This document shows positions 30,090-40,622 of a DNA stretch of 64,000 bases, piece by piece. The position numbers and the translations under genes are program-made. The notes under the pieces were generated by a model. That model had not been told where the DNA came from, did no database searches, and saw nothing but the letters and a program-made list of their open reading frames with translations. How positions within the stretch are numbered: the stretch's first letter is position 1; the number at the start of each line of letters is the position of its first letter. The stretch covers positions 55,001 through 119,000 of the forward strand of contig CAUYUJ010003436.1 of the NCBI GenBank assembly GCA_963575745.1, written 5' to 3'. The stretch is from Prorocentrum cordatum (Eukaryota; Sar; Dinophyceae; Prorocentrales; Prorocentraceae).

Positions 30090-32905
30090 TATGTTTTCCA
30101 GTTTCAAGGAGCTCGGAGGCAGTTCCGACGGTTTTGGAGAGCAGCAAAATCAATGTGTCGAGCCTTCAAAAATCCATTATCGCCGTTTGGGGTCTCTGGA
30201 GATAGCAGTCGGCTCCACGGGCCTGGGGAGCAGCACAAACAATTTTCCCAGCCTCGAAAAATTGATGTTCGCCGTCTGTGGCTTCTGGAGATAGCAGTCG
30301 GCCCCTAGGGCCCTGGGGAGCAGCAACAACAAGTTCTCGAGCCTCGACAAAATTGATTTTCGCTGTCCAGGACTTCTGGAGTTGGCAGTCAGCTCCCAGG
30401 GCCTTGGGGAGCAGCAGAAGCAGTTTTTCGAGCCTCGAAAAATGGATTTTCGCTGTCTGGATGGCAGTCGGCCCCCAGAGCCCTGGAGAGTAGCAAAAAC
30501 AATTCCTCGAGCATCGAAACATTGATTGTTGTTGTTTTGAGCATCTGGAGAAAGCATTCGGTCTCCAGGGCCCTGGGGAGCAGCAGCAACAACTTCTGCG
30601 CCTCGAAAAATCTATGTTTGCCGTCTGGGGTCTCTGGGGATAGCAGTCGGCCGTTAGGGGTCTGGGGAGCAGCTGAAACAATGTCTCGAGCGTCGAAAAA
30701 TCTACGCTCGCGGCCTGGATCTTCCGGAGATAGTAGTCGGCCCCCAGGGGCTTTCGGGAGCAGCAACACCTATTTTTCGAGCCTCGAACATCGACTTCCC
30801 CTGTCTGGAGCCTCTGGAGATTACCCACGGCCCTGGGGAGCAGTAGAAACACATGTTTGAGCCTCGAAATCTGGATTTTCACCGTCTGGGGCCTCTAGAG
30901 ATAGTACTCCGCCCCGAGAGCCTTGGGGAGCAACATAAACAATTGTTCTGGCCTTGAGAATTCGATTTTCGCCGCTTGGGGCCTCTGGAGGTAACAATCG
31001 CCCCTAGGGGTCCTCGGGAGCAGCAGAGACATTGTTTCGAGCCTCGAGAAATCGATGTCCGCCGTCTTGGGCCTCTGGCGACAGCACACCCAGGGCCCTG
31101 GGGAGCAGCAAAAACAGTTGTTCGAGCCTCGAAACCTTGATTTTCGCAGTCTGGGGCCTCTAGAGATAGCAGTCGGCACACATAGCCCTGAGAGCAGCAG
31201 AAACAGTTTTTCGAGCCCCCAAACATTGATTTTCGCCGTCTGGGGCTTTTCGAGCCTCGAAACAGCCTCTGGAGATAGCACATCCAGGGCCCTGGGGAGC
31301 AGCAAACACAGCTTCTCGAGCTTCCAAAAATGGAAACCTTGATTTTCGCCGTCTGGGGCTTCTAAAAGATACCTTCCCTGTCTGGGGCCGCTGGAGATAG
31401 CAATCGGCCCCCGGGGCACTAGGGACCAGCAAAAACAAGATTTCGAGCCTCGGAAAATTGATGTCCGCCGCCTGGGGCCTAGCACACTCAGGGCTTTGGG
31501 GAGCCGCAAAAACAGTTTGTCCTTCCTTCAAAAAATGAGTTTCACCCCTTGGGCCCCCTGGAGATAGCACTCGGCCCCGGGGAGGGAAGCAGCAGAAAAA
31601 AGTGTTCGAGCCTCCCGGATCAATGTTCGCCGTCTGGTGCCTCTGGAGATAACAGCGGCCCCCAGGGCCCTGGGGAGCAGCAGAAACAATTGTTCGAACC
31701 TCGGACACAAAGTTTTGCGCCGTCTGGAACCTCTGGAGATAGCACATCCACGGCCCTGAGGAGCAGCCGAAGCAGTGTTTGGAGCCTCGAAAACCGCATT
31801 TTCGCCGTCTGGGGCCTCTGTAGATAATGATCGGCCCCCAGGGCCCTGGGAAGCAGCAGAAACAGCTTCTCGAGCTTCGAGAAATTAATTTCCGCCGTCT
31901 GGGGCCTCTGGGGGTAGCACACCCAGGGCCCTGGGGAGCAGCAGAAACAATTGTTCGAGCCTCGAAACATTGATGCTCGCCTTCTGGGGCTTCTAAAAAG
32001 TGATTTTCGCTGTCCGGGGCCGCTGGAGATAGCAATCGGCCCCCAGGGCCCTGGGGATCAGCAAAAACAAGATTTCGAGCCTCGAAACATTGATGTTCGC
32101 CGTCTGGTGCCTTCGGAGGTAGCACAGTCAGGGCTTCGGGGAGCAGCAGAGACTGCTGTTCCTTCCTTCACAAAATAAGTTTCACCGTCTGGGGCCTCTC
32201 GAGATAGCAGTCGGCCCCGGGGAGCCTGGGAAGCAGCAGGAACATCTTTTCGAGCCTCGAGAACTTGATATCCGCCGTCTGGGGCCTTTGGAGGTAGCTC
32301 ACTCAGGGCTTTAGGGAGCAGCAGAAACTGCTGTTCCTTCCCTGAAAATAAGTCTCACCGTCTGGGGCCTCTCGAGATAGCAGTCGGCCCTTGGGAGCCT
32401 GGGAAGGAGCAGAAAAGAGTTCTCGAGCCTCCAAAATCAATGTTCGCCGTCTGGGGCCTTTCGAGATAACTGTCGGCCCCCAGGGCCCTGGGTAGCAGCA
32501 GGAACAAGTGTTCGAGCCTCGGAAAAAATTGAGCCGTCTGGAGCCTCTGGAGATAGCACATCCAGGGTCGGCCCCCAGGGCCCTGGGAGCAGCACAAATA
32601 ATTGCTCGAGCCTCGAACAAAAGATCTCCGCCGTCTGGAGCCTTTGGAGAAAGCACATCCGGGGCCTTGAGGAGCAGCACGAACAGCTTTTTGGAGCCTC
32701 GACAACTGGATTTTCGCCGTCTGGGGCCTCTGGAGATAATAGTTGGTCCCCAGGGCCCTGGGAAGCAGCAGAAACAGTTGTTCGAGCCTCGAAACATTGA
32801 TTTTCGCCGTCTGGGGCCTCTAGAGATAGCAGTCGGCCCCCAGGTCCCTGGGGAGCAGCAGAAAAAAATGTTCGAGCCTCGAAACAATTATTTCCGCCGT
32901 CTGGG
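30090..32905 (+). repeat. 90-bp satellite array S1, about 32 monomers
   Basis: Tandem monomers of 79-104 bp, most often 90, can be followed by the recurring words GAGATAGCAGTCGGCCCC, GGGGAGCAGCA, TTCGAGCCTCGAA and TTCGCCGTCTGGGGCC. Each typical monomer has two palindromes: CCCCAGGGCCCTGGGG (perfect, 16 nt) and TTCGA-gcc-TCGAA. Divergence between neighbours is considerable, with point changes and small deletions. Because 90 is a multiple of three, long minus-strand frames persist (for example 31160-32125) and give 30-residue repeats; I regard these as by-products, though translation cannot be excluded. No similar monomer was noticed elsewhere in the window. Confidence 0.9.
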
Positions 32906-33084
32906 GCGTTTGGAGGCAGCGTGTCGCGGCCTCGTTTCGGGCCGTTTCGTTTCGCGGGAAGCGGGGCGGGGCGACAGAGAAGGCTTGCAGGAGAGGCCAG
33001 GCTAGATTGGGAAGGCTCGGTCGGACGGGGGCCTGGGGAGGTCCGAATGGTAGTTGTGGGTGGTTCCAAATGTGTTTCGCGACG
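32906..33084 (+). repeat. Leader module L, copy 2, with TTTCG fragment
   Basis: The array ends in CTCGTTTCGGGCCGTTTCG and then repeats the leader (GCGGGGCGGGGCGACAGAG, GGCTTGCAGGAGAG, GGCTAGATTGGGA, TCGGACGGGG), matching 29861-29960. It leads into the second array. Confidence 0.65.
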
Positions 33085-33504
33085 GCCGCCAGAAGTTGCA
33101 TGTCCGGGCGTTCCAACAATGCTTTTCGGGCCTCCGCGGGGACGGCTTCTGGAATTGCATTTCCGGGCGGTCCAAAATTATTTTTCAGGCTGCCGGGGGG
33201 CCCACGGGCCCTTAAATTGGGGGACTTACAGGAAGGCGGGGAGAGCCTTGGGGTCCAAAATTGTTTTTCTGGCCCCCGGGTGACCGACGGGCTCCAAGGG
33301 GACCCACGGGAAGGAGGGGAGGCACTTGGAGATGCCAGAATTGCATTTCCAGGCGGTCCAAAATTGCTTTTCGGGCCCCCGGGGGCTCCGTGGGGAGGGA
33401 GAGGAGGGCCGTGGAGATGCCAGAATTGGATTTCTGGGCGGTCCAAAATTGTTTTTGGCGCCCCCGGGGGCTCCGCGGGGACGCGGGGAGGGCCCTGGAG
33501 ATGC
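33085..33504 (+). repeat. Second satellite array, five monomers of 66-104 bp
   Basis: The word GGCGGTCCAAAATTG recurs at about 33171, 33253, 33357 and 33442, with a divergent first unit near 33110. Other shared words are GGAGATGCCAGAATTG and CCCCCGGGGGCTCCG, the latter palindromic at its core (CCCCCGGGGG). The monomer is unrelated in sequence to the 90-bp array but carries a comparable GC palindrome. Confidence 0.8.
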
Positions 33505-33655
33505 CAGCGTTTCGGCCGTTTCGGCGGCGTTCCGTTTCGGGCGTTGCCGTTTCCGCCGTTTCGGTGGCGTTGTTATTTCGGCGGCGCCCCGTTTCGGCGT
33601 TCGTTCGTTTCGGTTCGTTTCGTTTCCCGTTTCCCGTTTCGTTTCCTTGCTTCCG
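33505..33655 (+). repeat. TTTCGTTTCGG minisatellite, block 2
   Basis: Units around CGTTTCGGCGGCGTT and CGTTTCGGTTCGTTTCG, related to 29690-29860. It closes the second array. Confidence 0.8.
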
Positions 33656-34526
33656 GTAATATTGCGAAGGCCTTGCGGCCGGTGCCGCCGACCCTGCGGT
33701 TGGGGAGGAGGGCGCGGAACATGGGGAGGAAGATGAAGAGGGGGACAGGAGGAAGAGGCGGATGAGGAGGAGTAGCAGCACAGGGAAGGAATGAACAGGA
33801 GTGGAGCGAGGCGAGCAGGGTCGCGGGGGGGGGGGACACGAAGGAAGGGCAGGGGCGAGTAGAGCGTGGCGATCATGAGGGGGAGAAAGAAGGAGATGAT
33901 GGCGAGGATGATGACGATGTTGACGACGTCTTGAAGCCCTCCTGGGGCGAGTTCCAGGATTCGTTCGCCGTTTTGAAGCTAGGTTCGGCCTCTTGGGCAT
34001 CTGGGAGGCCACGGAGGTATAGTTAGATTTGGAGGGCGCTGGGGCCGGGACCTGGGCCGGAGCGGGCCGGGAGCCAGGGCCGGGGCTGGGGCCAGGGCCG
34101 AGGCTGGGACTGGGGCCGGGACCGTGGCCGGGGTTGGGGCCGGCCGGGGCCAGGCCGAGACTGGGTCCGGGGCCGGGGCCAGCGGGGCGGGGGTCGGGGC
34201 CGGCCGGGACCAGGGCCATGGCGGTGGGGAGCTGTTGGAGTGGGGGCCCTAGTGAAGAAACCATCACATTACTCCCGGGACCCCTCCCGGACCACCCCCC
34301 GAGACCCCACCCCTCCGCCCGGGAAGGGATCCAAGGGAAGGGCTTCGCCTTCACCTCCACGTGAACGTTGTTATGTGGCATATTGGCTGGAGTGGACTGC
34401 TTCGCCTTCACTTCCATGTCAACGATGTTATGTGGCGTAGTGGCTGGAGGGGATTGCTGCAGGGGGAGGGCGGCCACCAAGCGGACGAAAGCGTCTCGCA
34501 CACGCCGACAGGGTCGGCGGATTTGT
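33656..34526. other. No gene seen; contains a GGGGCCGGGGCC-type minisatellite
   Basis: Units of 6-12 bp of GGGGCCGGG/GGGGCCAGG fill about 34040-34220, a G-rich strand with potential for quadruplexes. Two copies of a block with TTATGTGGC and GGCTGGAGTGGA/GGCTGGAGGGGA lie at 34370 and 34430. Elsewhere no exon is supported. Confidence 0.5.
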
Positions 34527-34752
34527 ATACATACATACATACATACATACATACATACATACATACATACATACATACATACATACATACATACATACAT
34601 ACATACATACATACATACATACATACATACATACATACATACATACACACATATACATACATACATACATACATGCATGCATGCATGCATGCATGCATAC
34701 ATACATACATACATACATACATACATACATACATACATACATACATACATAA
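34527..34752 (+). repeat. (CATA)n microsatellite with a CATG core
   Basis: About 55 tetranucleotide units. The motif changes to CATG at about 34673-34698 and to CACACATATA near 34645. The sequence is self-complementary in part and can extrude cruciforms. Confidence 0.95.
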
Positions 34753-35334
34753 TACATGTAATGAAACCCATTGTTGGGATTCTTGGTGAGTTTAATGGAC
34801 CCCCACGACCACCCCAGTAGGACCTCCCAGGATTTGTAGGCCATGGAGAGGCAAGCTGCGTAAAAACCCATCGGTGCTGAGCAGCGTGTTCGTTCTCGTT
34901 TGTTTTGGTGCTTCGCCGTTATGTTTCATGGGAGAGCTGATGCCCTCAACCACCTACGCCGAGGGCTGGTAGGACTAGGAGGCTCGAGTAAGTTTTTGGG
35001 GGTATACCTTCTCGTCCTCCTCCTGGCCGTCCGTCTCGTCTTCCTCCTCCTCCTCCCTCGAATAGCGGGGGCTCGAACCCGTAATCGTCTTGACTCAAAA
35101 GAACTCGGTTGAGGCATTCGGAATGGCGTGCCATCGGTGCCAAGCTTAGTCGCGGAACCTCTTGCGGAAAGTGTTGTTTCAGTGTAATGTCGCGCGTGCT
35201 CTCTGCAATATTACCCAGCTGCCTGCGGCAATTCCCGCCGCCGTGTCAGCCCATCATTCTGGGTGGCGAGTGTTCGATGGGGGCACGGGAGGCCGTCACT
35301 TGTGGACACTTCGTGTATCCAGGCTTGGGAGAGT
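34753..35334. other. No gene seen
   Basis: Balanced unique sequence with CTCCTCCTCC words near 35010-35060. The minus strand near 35085-35068 contains GGTTCGAGCCC, resembling a tRNA B box, but no cloverleaf can be completed. Confidence 0.4.
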
Positions 35335-35375
35335 TGTGATGATGATGATGATGATGATGGTGATGATGCTGACGG

Positions 35376-35434
<59 letters not shown>

Positions 35435-35471
35435 CTGCTGCTGCTGATGCTGATGCTGATGCTGATGCTGC

Positions 35472-35503
<32 letters not shown>

Positions 35504-35745
35504 GTGATGGTGATGGTGATGGTGATGGTGATGGTGATGATGCTGCTGATGATGATGGTGGTGATGATGATGATGATTATGATGATGAGGATGATGAGGA
35601 TTATGGGGAGGAAGAGGACGAGGAAGAGGAGGAGGAGGAGGAGGAGGAAGAGCAGGAGGAGGAGGAGGAGGACGACGACGACGACGAGCGGGAGGAGCGG
35701 GAGGAGCAGGAGGAGCAGGATGAAGGGAAGGAACAGGAAAAGGAA
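35335..35745 (+). repeat. (GAT)n array passing into a GAG/GAC tract
   Basis: GAT triplets with GCT and GGT substitutions fill about 35335-35606. GAG triplets with a short GAC run (35675-35690) follow to about 35745. The continuous Asp/Glu, Met and His/Ile/Leu frames are artefacts of triplet phase. Confidence 0.95.
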
Positions 35746-35839
35746 AGCCGTCACACGTGACATCTTTCGCCTTCACTATTTGAGGAGCTCTCGTGGAGCT
35801 CGTGTGGGCCGTCTGGTGGCTGTCTTGGCCTCCTGTGAG

Positions 35840-36250
35840 TGAGTCTTGAGCGTCTCTTGAAGCCCTTGGGCCGTCTTGGGGCCCTCTTAAGCCCTCTTGG
35901 GCCCTCTTGGGCTGTTCGGGGGCATCTTAGCAGTATGGTGGGCACTTGGAGGCCGTCGTGGAGCCGTTTTGGGCAGCCGAAAGGCCTTCTGAGGCCAGTT
36001 TGGGGGCCGTCTTGGATGCTTCTTGGGCCCTCGTTGGGTCCTCTTGGGCCGTCTTTGGACCCTCGTTGGGGCCTCTCGGGCCGTCTTACGGTCATCGTGG
36101 AGGCTTCTTGGGAGGTCCTCTTGGGGCCCTCTTGGAGGCATCTTGGGCCGTCTGGAGGCCATATTCGGCTGCCTTGGGGCCATTTTGGCCGGTCTTCGAA
36201 GCATATTGGGCCATCTTGGTTGCCTTGGTTGCTTGCCCGGGTTGTCTTGG
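35840..36250 (+). repeat. Minisatellite M1, CTTGGGCCCTCTTGGGGCCGT type
   Basis: Degenerate units of 10-15 bp around TTGGGCCGTCTTGGGGCC and TTGGGCCCTCTTGG. The same style of repeat occurs at 45200-45480 and 60365-60675. It ends about 100 bp upstream of the secreted-protein exon. Confidence 0.8.
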
Positions 36251-36357
36251 TAGCTCGGGACGCAGACATACAAGTATTCTGCACATGGGATCGTGGCTTC
36301 CGGAGCGCGGACCCATCAGAGCAGCGCCCAACATTCTAACACGCCCGCATCGTGCAG

Positions 36358-36736
36358 GCAAGGTGACGGATTCTTGGTCGCGGCCTGTGCGCAAGAGCTT
36401 TCGCAGAAGGAGCTGGACTCGGTGCTTGCAGCGAACGACGAGTGTGCCTCCGACGGCGGCGAGCCCTGTGGCGTGGAGATGCTCCAGTCTCGTGCGACGA
36501 AGGACGTCAAGGCGGAGCGGGCGATCTCCGCACAGGACGTGATCGTGGAAGGTGGCGAGGAGTATCCGGAGTACAACGCCACAGCGAACGCCACGGTCGG
36601 CAGCTCATCGCAGCATCCGCACTGCAAGGCCGAGTACGAGCCCTGCTTCAGCGATCACGAGTGCTGCTTGCAGAAGTGCGGGGTCTTCCTGAATTGGGAT
36701 CCGTACGGCAATCGGTGTGGGGCGATCTCGCACTAG
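36358..36736 (+). CDS. Terminal exon of a secreted cystine-knot type protein
   Basis: The frame ends at TAG 36734-36736. I place the exon start after the AG at 36356-36357; the open frame reaches back to an ATG at 36293, but that part looks non-coding. An Ala/Glu/Leu-rich segment comes first, then DECASDGGEPCGVEMLQ, which resembles a Cys-x-Cys...LQ leader motif I know from many dinoflagellate secreted proteins. An acidic linker with two NAT sites follows (possible N-glycosylation). The C-terminal module has six Cys at 36623-36718 spaced C-x6-C-x5-CC-x3-C-x12-C, the inhibitor-cystine-knot pattern. Such knots occur in inhibitors, antimicrobial peptides and venom peptides, and the sequence does not say which. 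The signal peptide must lie in an upstream exon. No intron is seen inside. Confidence 0.7.
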
Positions 36737-38633
36737 GCGCCCCTCCTCCTGCTGCCCTCGCGCCCCGATCCCTGTCAGCGGTTCTCAAAGCGGAGCAGAA
36801 AGAGCGCACCCGGTGAGGTGAAGACACGCCTCCAGATTGGGGACGGTCTTGCACCTTCCCTTACGTCCGGCGCCGTGGAAGAAAAGTGGGGCCGCGGATG
36901 CGAGGGTTTCAGGGGAGGTCCTCCTGGAGGCCCCTCGGGGTTCCCCGAAGTGCCCCGAGAGGGTTAAAGGCGCCAGACATTTCGATCTTCGATTTTCGAC
37001 ACTCGACATTTCCTCCTCCTCCTCCTCCTTTATCTCCTCCGGAGCAGCCGCAGCAGGTGGAGGAGGAGGAGGAGGAAGAGGAGGAGGAGGAGATCAGGAG
37101 GTGGAGGAGGAGGAGGAGGAGGAGGATCCTGTTTATCTTCCCTCCTCGCTCCCCATCCTCGACCCTTCTGAGCTCGTCCCTGAGGGTTTATCCTTATCAC
37201 TCCGCAGTGGATAGTGTACACAAGGGTTGTTTCAAGCAAGAATATACACAATCATTTATTCCTCTCGCCTCGCGGGGTGCACGTCATGAACATTTCAAGA
37301 CTGGGCTTCTGGGTGGTTTGCCCTGCTCGTCTGGCGCGCTGTTCTGCCGCGTCGTTCTGCCCGCCCCGGGGCGCTGCCAGTGCCACGGGGGGTGAGTGCG
37401 CCCTCCCCCCCGTTTCAGCGCCGAGAGGAGAGTGCGAATGTCCACGAGAACAATGAGCATTCATCGCGTGTCAGCACACGGCGACGCCAAGTTAACATTC
37501 CGATGAGCACAGTAACTCACCACCTACCAGACCACCCCACCCCAATCCGAAGGCCTCAATTTGCCCTCCATATCCAGTGGGGGGGGGTCGGGGAACGTGG
37601 AAAAAACACATGGAACCCGTACCCCCCCAACCCGAAATTCGGGTCAAGTTCGGGTCTTCGGGTTAGGTTGGGGTGGTCTGGTAGGTAGTCAGTGACAACG
37701 CGACATTCGCATACACGTCCGCGGGCCTCTTGGTGTTTTTTGGGGGGCCTGAGGCGGCGAAGGGAGGAGCGATGGCAGTAGGGCTACAAAAGGGTGGGTA
37801 TCCTGTCCGGGGTCCCAGATTCCATAGCCTTCTCCTCTCCCTCTCTCAATGCACTTCCTGGCCCCCTCTCGTCCTGGCCCCCCTCGCCCTGGCCCCCCAT
37901 CGTCCTGGCCTTGGGTCACGATGCGCTCACCCCCGCTGGTCCTGGCCAACCCTCCCCGTCGCACTCGAAGAGGCCGAGAACGACGGAACGCCGGCCGTCA
38001 TGACTTTTTCGCGACATGCGGATCGGCGCTCTCGCCCTGTTTTCGTCCCTTTCGATCCGATCGATCTGATTCGATGTGGGTTTGGGCTGGCCAGATCCGA
38101 TTCGATTTTGATCCTCCGATGATCCGATGCGGCCCGATGCTTGCATGGCGCTGCTGTGCATCCTGGCGCAGCCGATCCAATTCGATTTGGACTCCGTGCC
38201 GACGCATATCGATCCGACGAATCATTCGATTCGACCCGATTTCCTGATTCGACGCTGACTGATCCTGCCCCTTCCTTCGGAGGTTGATAGGCCTCCTACC
38301 CTGACACGTCGATTGGCGAATTGGCCGCTTTCGGTTCGCGAGAGGGCGTCGCGGCCGTCATTTTTGCGGTTCCAGGTCCGTCGGTTTCGGTCCTGGGGCC
38401 GCTCTCATTCAACGGGAGGTTTACGGAAAGGGAGGCTTGTCCTCCGCCCCCTTCCTCCGTGCGAGGCACCCGGGCACGCGCCTCGGCCTTCGCGGGCATC
38501 GCGGAGGCCCACGAGCGGCTCCGGGAGCAGCCGCCTCGGCGCAGCCCCGGGGCCCCCGGCGCGCGCCGCGCCCGATCCGCCGCTCTTCTCGGGGGGCCCC
38601 CGCGCGGCGTGGTGACCACGCCGCGCGGTGAGT
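36737..38633. other. 3' flank and gene-poor sequence with small repeats
   Basis: The first bases are the likely 3' UTR; no dinoflagellate polyadenylation signal is recognisable. TCC runs occur at about 37010-37035 and GGA runs at 37055-37127. A degenerate repeat of GATCCGATTCGATT words fills about 38045-38265. From 38330 the sequence is GC-rich. No other exon is supported. Confidence 0.45.
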
Positions 38634-38802
38634 CTGAAGTCGGGCGTGTCCCTCCGCAGGGGGGATGTTCCAACAGAGTCCAAACATCTAGTCTGGGGAC
38701 GATGTTTTGACCGTTTTTGCGCATTTTTGGGGGGGTGCTTTTTGTGGTATGTTCGATTGTTCGCCCAAAATCTGCCTGTAGGGGGACACGCCCGACTTGA
38801 GG
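38634..38802. mobile_element. Foldback element with 27-bp inverted ends
   Basis: The left arm at 38634-38660 (with AAGTCGGGCGTGTCC) and the right arm at 38775-38802 (with GGACACGCCCGACTT) are inverted copies with four or five mismatches, about 115 bp apart. The interior is A/T-richer with T-runs and has no frame. It may be a MITE-like element, though no second copy was found in the window. Confidence 0.5.
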
Positions 38803-38952
38803 TGAGTCAGCTGGGGGTCCTGGGTCCCCGCGCGGTTTTGGGGCTCGGCTCGCTCTCCGAGGACGCTTCGAGCGGCTTCGGGCCTCGAGGGTCCCAAAGC
38901 CGTGCGGTGACGGCCTGCGCCGCGAGGTCGCTGGGGATTCCGAGGGCACCAC

Positions 38953-39130
38953 TCAGGAGAGAGAGAGAGAGAGAGAGAAACACACAGACACAATGAATCG
39001 TCGATTCCCCAGAAAATACGGGAAAATGTATGGGAACTGGGGGGGGGGAAGACAAACCCCCAGAAAATATGGGAAAAGATAGGGAAGCATGTTATTTGTG
39101 TGTGTGTATTTATGTGTGTCCCCTTCAACC
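38953..39130 (+). repeat. A/T-rich dispersed repeat, copy 3, with (GA)n at its left
   Basis: This starts TCAGGAG, continues with a (GA)n run to about 38978, then AAACACACAGACACAAT, a G-run, GAAAATATGGGAAAA and GTGTGTGTATTTATGTGTGT, ending CCCCTTCAAC. Copy 1 has no GA expansion at the same point, so the dinucleotide tract arose within the family. Confidence 0.7.
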
Positions 39131-40261
39131 ACGCGGCTCGTCACCACACGGTCTCGGGGCCCCCGATCTTCAATTGCAGCCAGGGCGCCGAAGCAAGGAC
39201 CACTCTGGGCTCCGGAGGGCCCCTGGCTTCCGTGCCGTTCCTCATACCTATGAGTCGGGGAAGCTGTCCGTGGCCGAGGCCGGAGCCCCCCCCCGGCAGC
39301 ACGATGACTGCACGCTGTACGCGCAAGGGTGGCCCTTCGCCGGAGCGACCTTCTGGTGCGGGCCCATTGGGGTCCCTGGATCGCTGAGTGCGGTGCGGCA
39401 GCAGCGACTTGCGCGCTCGGGTCTGGCCCGCCCGCGGACCCCTGAGGCTGCGCACCCAAAGGTTGTGGAGGACGATCAATGGAGAGGAAGCATGCTGCCA
39501 AACAGTTTCCAGATGTCTAAAAGATGTTTCAAGCATGTTTGAAACATGTAAGCAACATGTTCTAAAACATGTTTAGAACATGTGCCCGACATTCTAAACA
39601 CATTGTTAATTCGATGATAGGGCTGTTAGGGTGTCCATTGTCGTGGCATCCACAAACCAAAGGCCACCTTTCCCTGGGGACACTCGCCGTGTAGCCGAGG
39701 TCGCCGGGGCTTGCCGTTGGTGTCGTCGCCATTATGAACGAGGATCGGGGACTGCGTTGTTGTGACTTTTTGTCGGCCTCTGGGACGCTTCGCGTCGGCA
39801 CGCCTGGATTATTTGTTTGAATGTCTGCGAATTTGGAAAGGTCTGGGGATCTGCCTGTCCCCCCCAGAGTTCCAACGTCTTGAACAGCAAAACAGCTAGA
39901 TGCCTGCCCATGGTTCTGCCCCTGGAGGGGGCTGCTTCTAGCCCCCAAGGCCAACAAGATATTCTTGGGAACGAAGGAGCCGGTCCCCGAGAAGATGTCC
40001 ACGGCCCAGGGGGCTCTGTATTGGAAAAACAAAACGCCAGCGGTAAGGTTCTTGAGCGCAACAACCAGCTGAATGCAGTTGATATGCTTGAAATGTTCCT
40101 CGTGCTTGCTCTCACAGACAACATGATTAATGAGTCCTCAGGTGTGGTCTGCGAGGCCCAGGGATTATTTGGCTCATCGCATCGAAGTGGCGGCGGCGCT
40201 GTTGTGACGAGCGGCACATACAGTGTGCAGCTGCCGTCGTCATGACTGAGACAGGTCTTGA
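39131..40261. other. No gene seen; contains a 12-bp-arm palindrome at 39555-39583
   Basis: Unique sequence. At 39555-39583 arms ACATGTTCTAAA and TTTAGAACATGT flank a 5-base spacer, inside a patch where AACATGTTT words recur (39520-39600). 39620-40260 has fairly balanced composition but only short frames. Confidence 0.4.
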
Positions 40262-40622
40262 GGACAGCGACTTGTTTTTTGCCGTTTTCGAAGTCCCAGA
40301 AACGGCGTTCTGGCACAATTCCGATGTTTGTCAAGCGGTTGTCTTCCAACGGAGTTTTTTTCTTCGGTCCGTGGAGGATTTTACGAAGAGGGTGTTTGCG
40401 GGAGGGTTTATTGCAATGTCGTTCGTGAGTTTTGGATTTACAGTCCTTCTCCTTCTCCTCCTCCTCCTCCTCCTCCTCCTCCTCCTCCTCCTCCTCCTTT
40501 CCTCCTCCTCCTCCTCCCTCCTCCTCTCCTCCTTTCCTCCTCCTCCTCCTCTCCTCCTTTCCTCCTCCTCCTCCTCCTCCTCCTCCTCCTCCTCCTCCTC
40601 CTCCTCCTCCTCCTCCTCCCCC
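40262..40622 (+). repeat. CTC-tailed interspersed repeat R4, copy C (short)
   Basis: The segments GAAGTCCCAGAAACGGCGTTCTGG, CAAGCGGTTGTCTTCCAACGG-like words and GGAGGGTTTATTGCAATGTCG match in order the copies at 43.8-44.1 kb and 57.9-58.7 kb. Like them, it ends in a long pyrimidine tract of CTC triplets (40447-40622). The body is shorter and more diverged. Confidence 0.65.

Noticed and set aside
30166-32887. Cys/Leu-rich repeat proteins on the minus strand
   Set aside because: Several frames are open because the monomer is often a multiple of three; frames shift between monomers and no start or flanking domain is present.
30090-32905. CRISPR-like array
   Set aside because: Monomers are contiguous and diverged throughout, with no alternation of constant repeat and variable spacer; there are no cas genes and the setting is eukaryotic.
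34408-34789. His/Thr/Tyr or Met/Tyr/Val/Cys repeat protein over the CATA tract
   Set aside because: A tetranucleotide repeat read in any phase gives a four-residue cycle without stops.
35040-35140. tRNA gene on the minus strand, from a GGTTCGAGCCC word
   Set aside because: The T-arm pairs at only three positions, no acceptor stem or anticodon arm can be completed, and no A box lies at the right distance.
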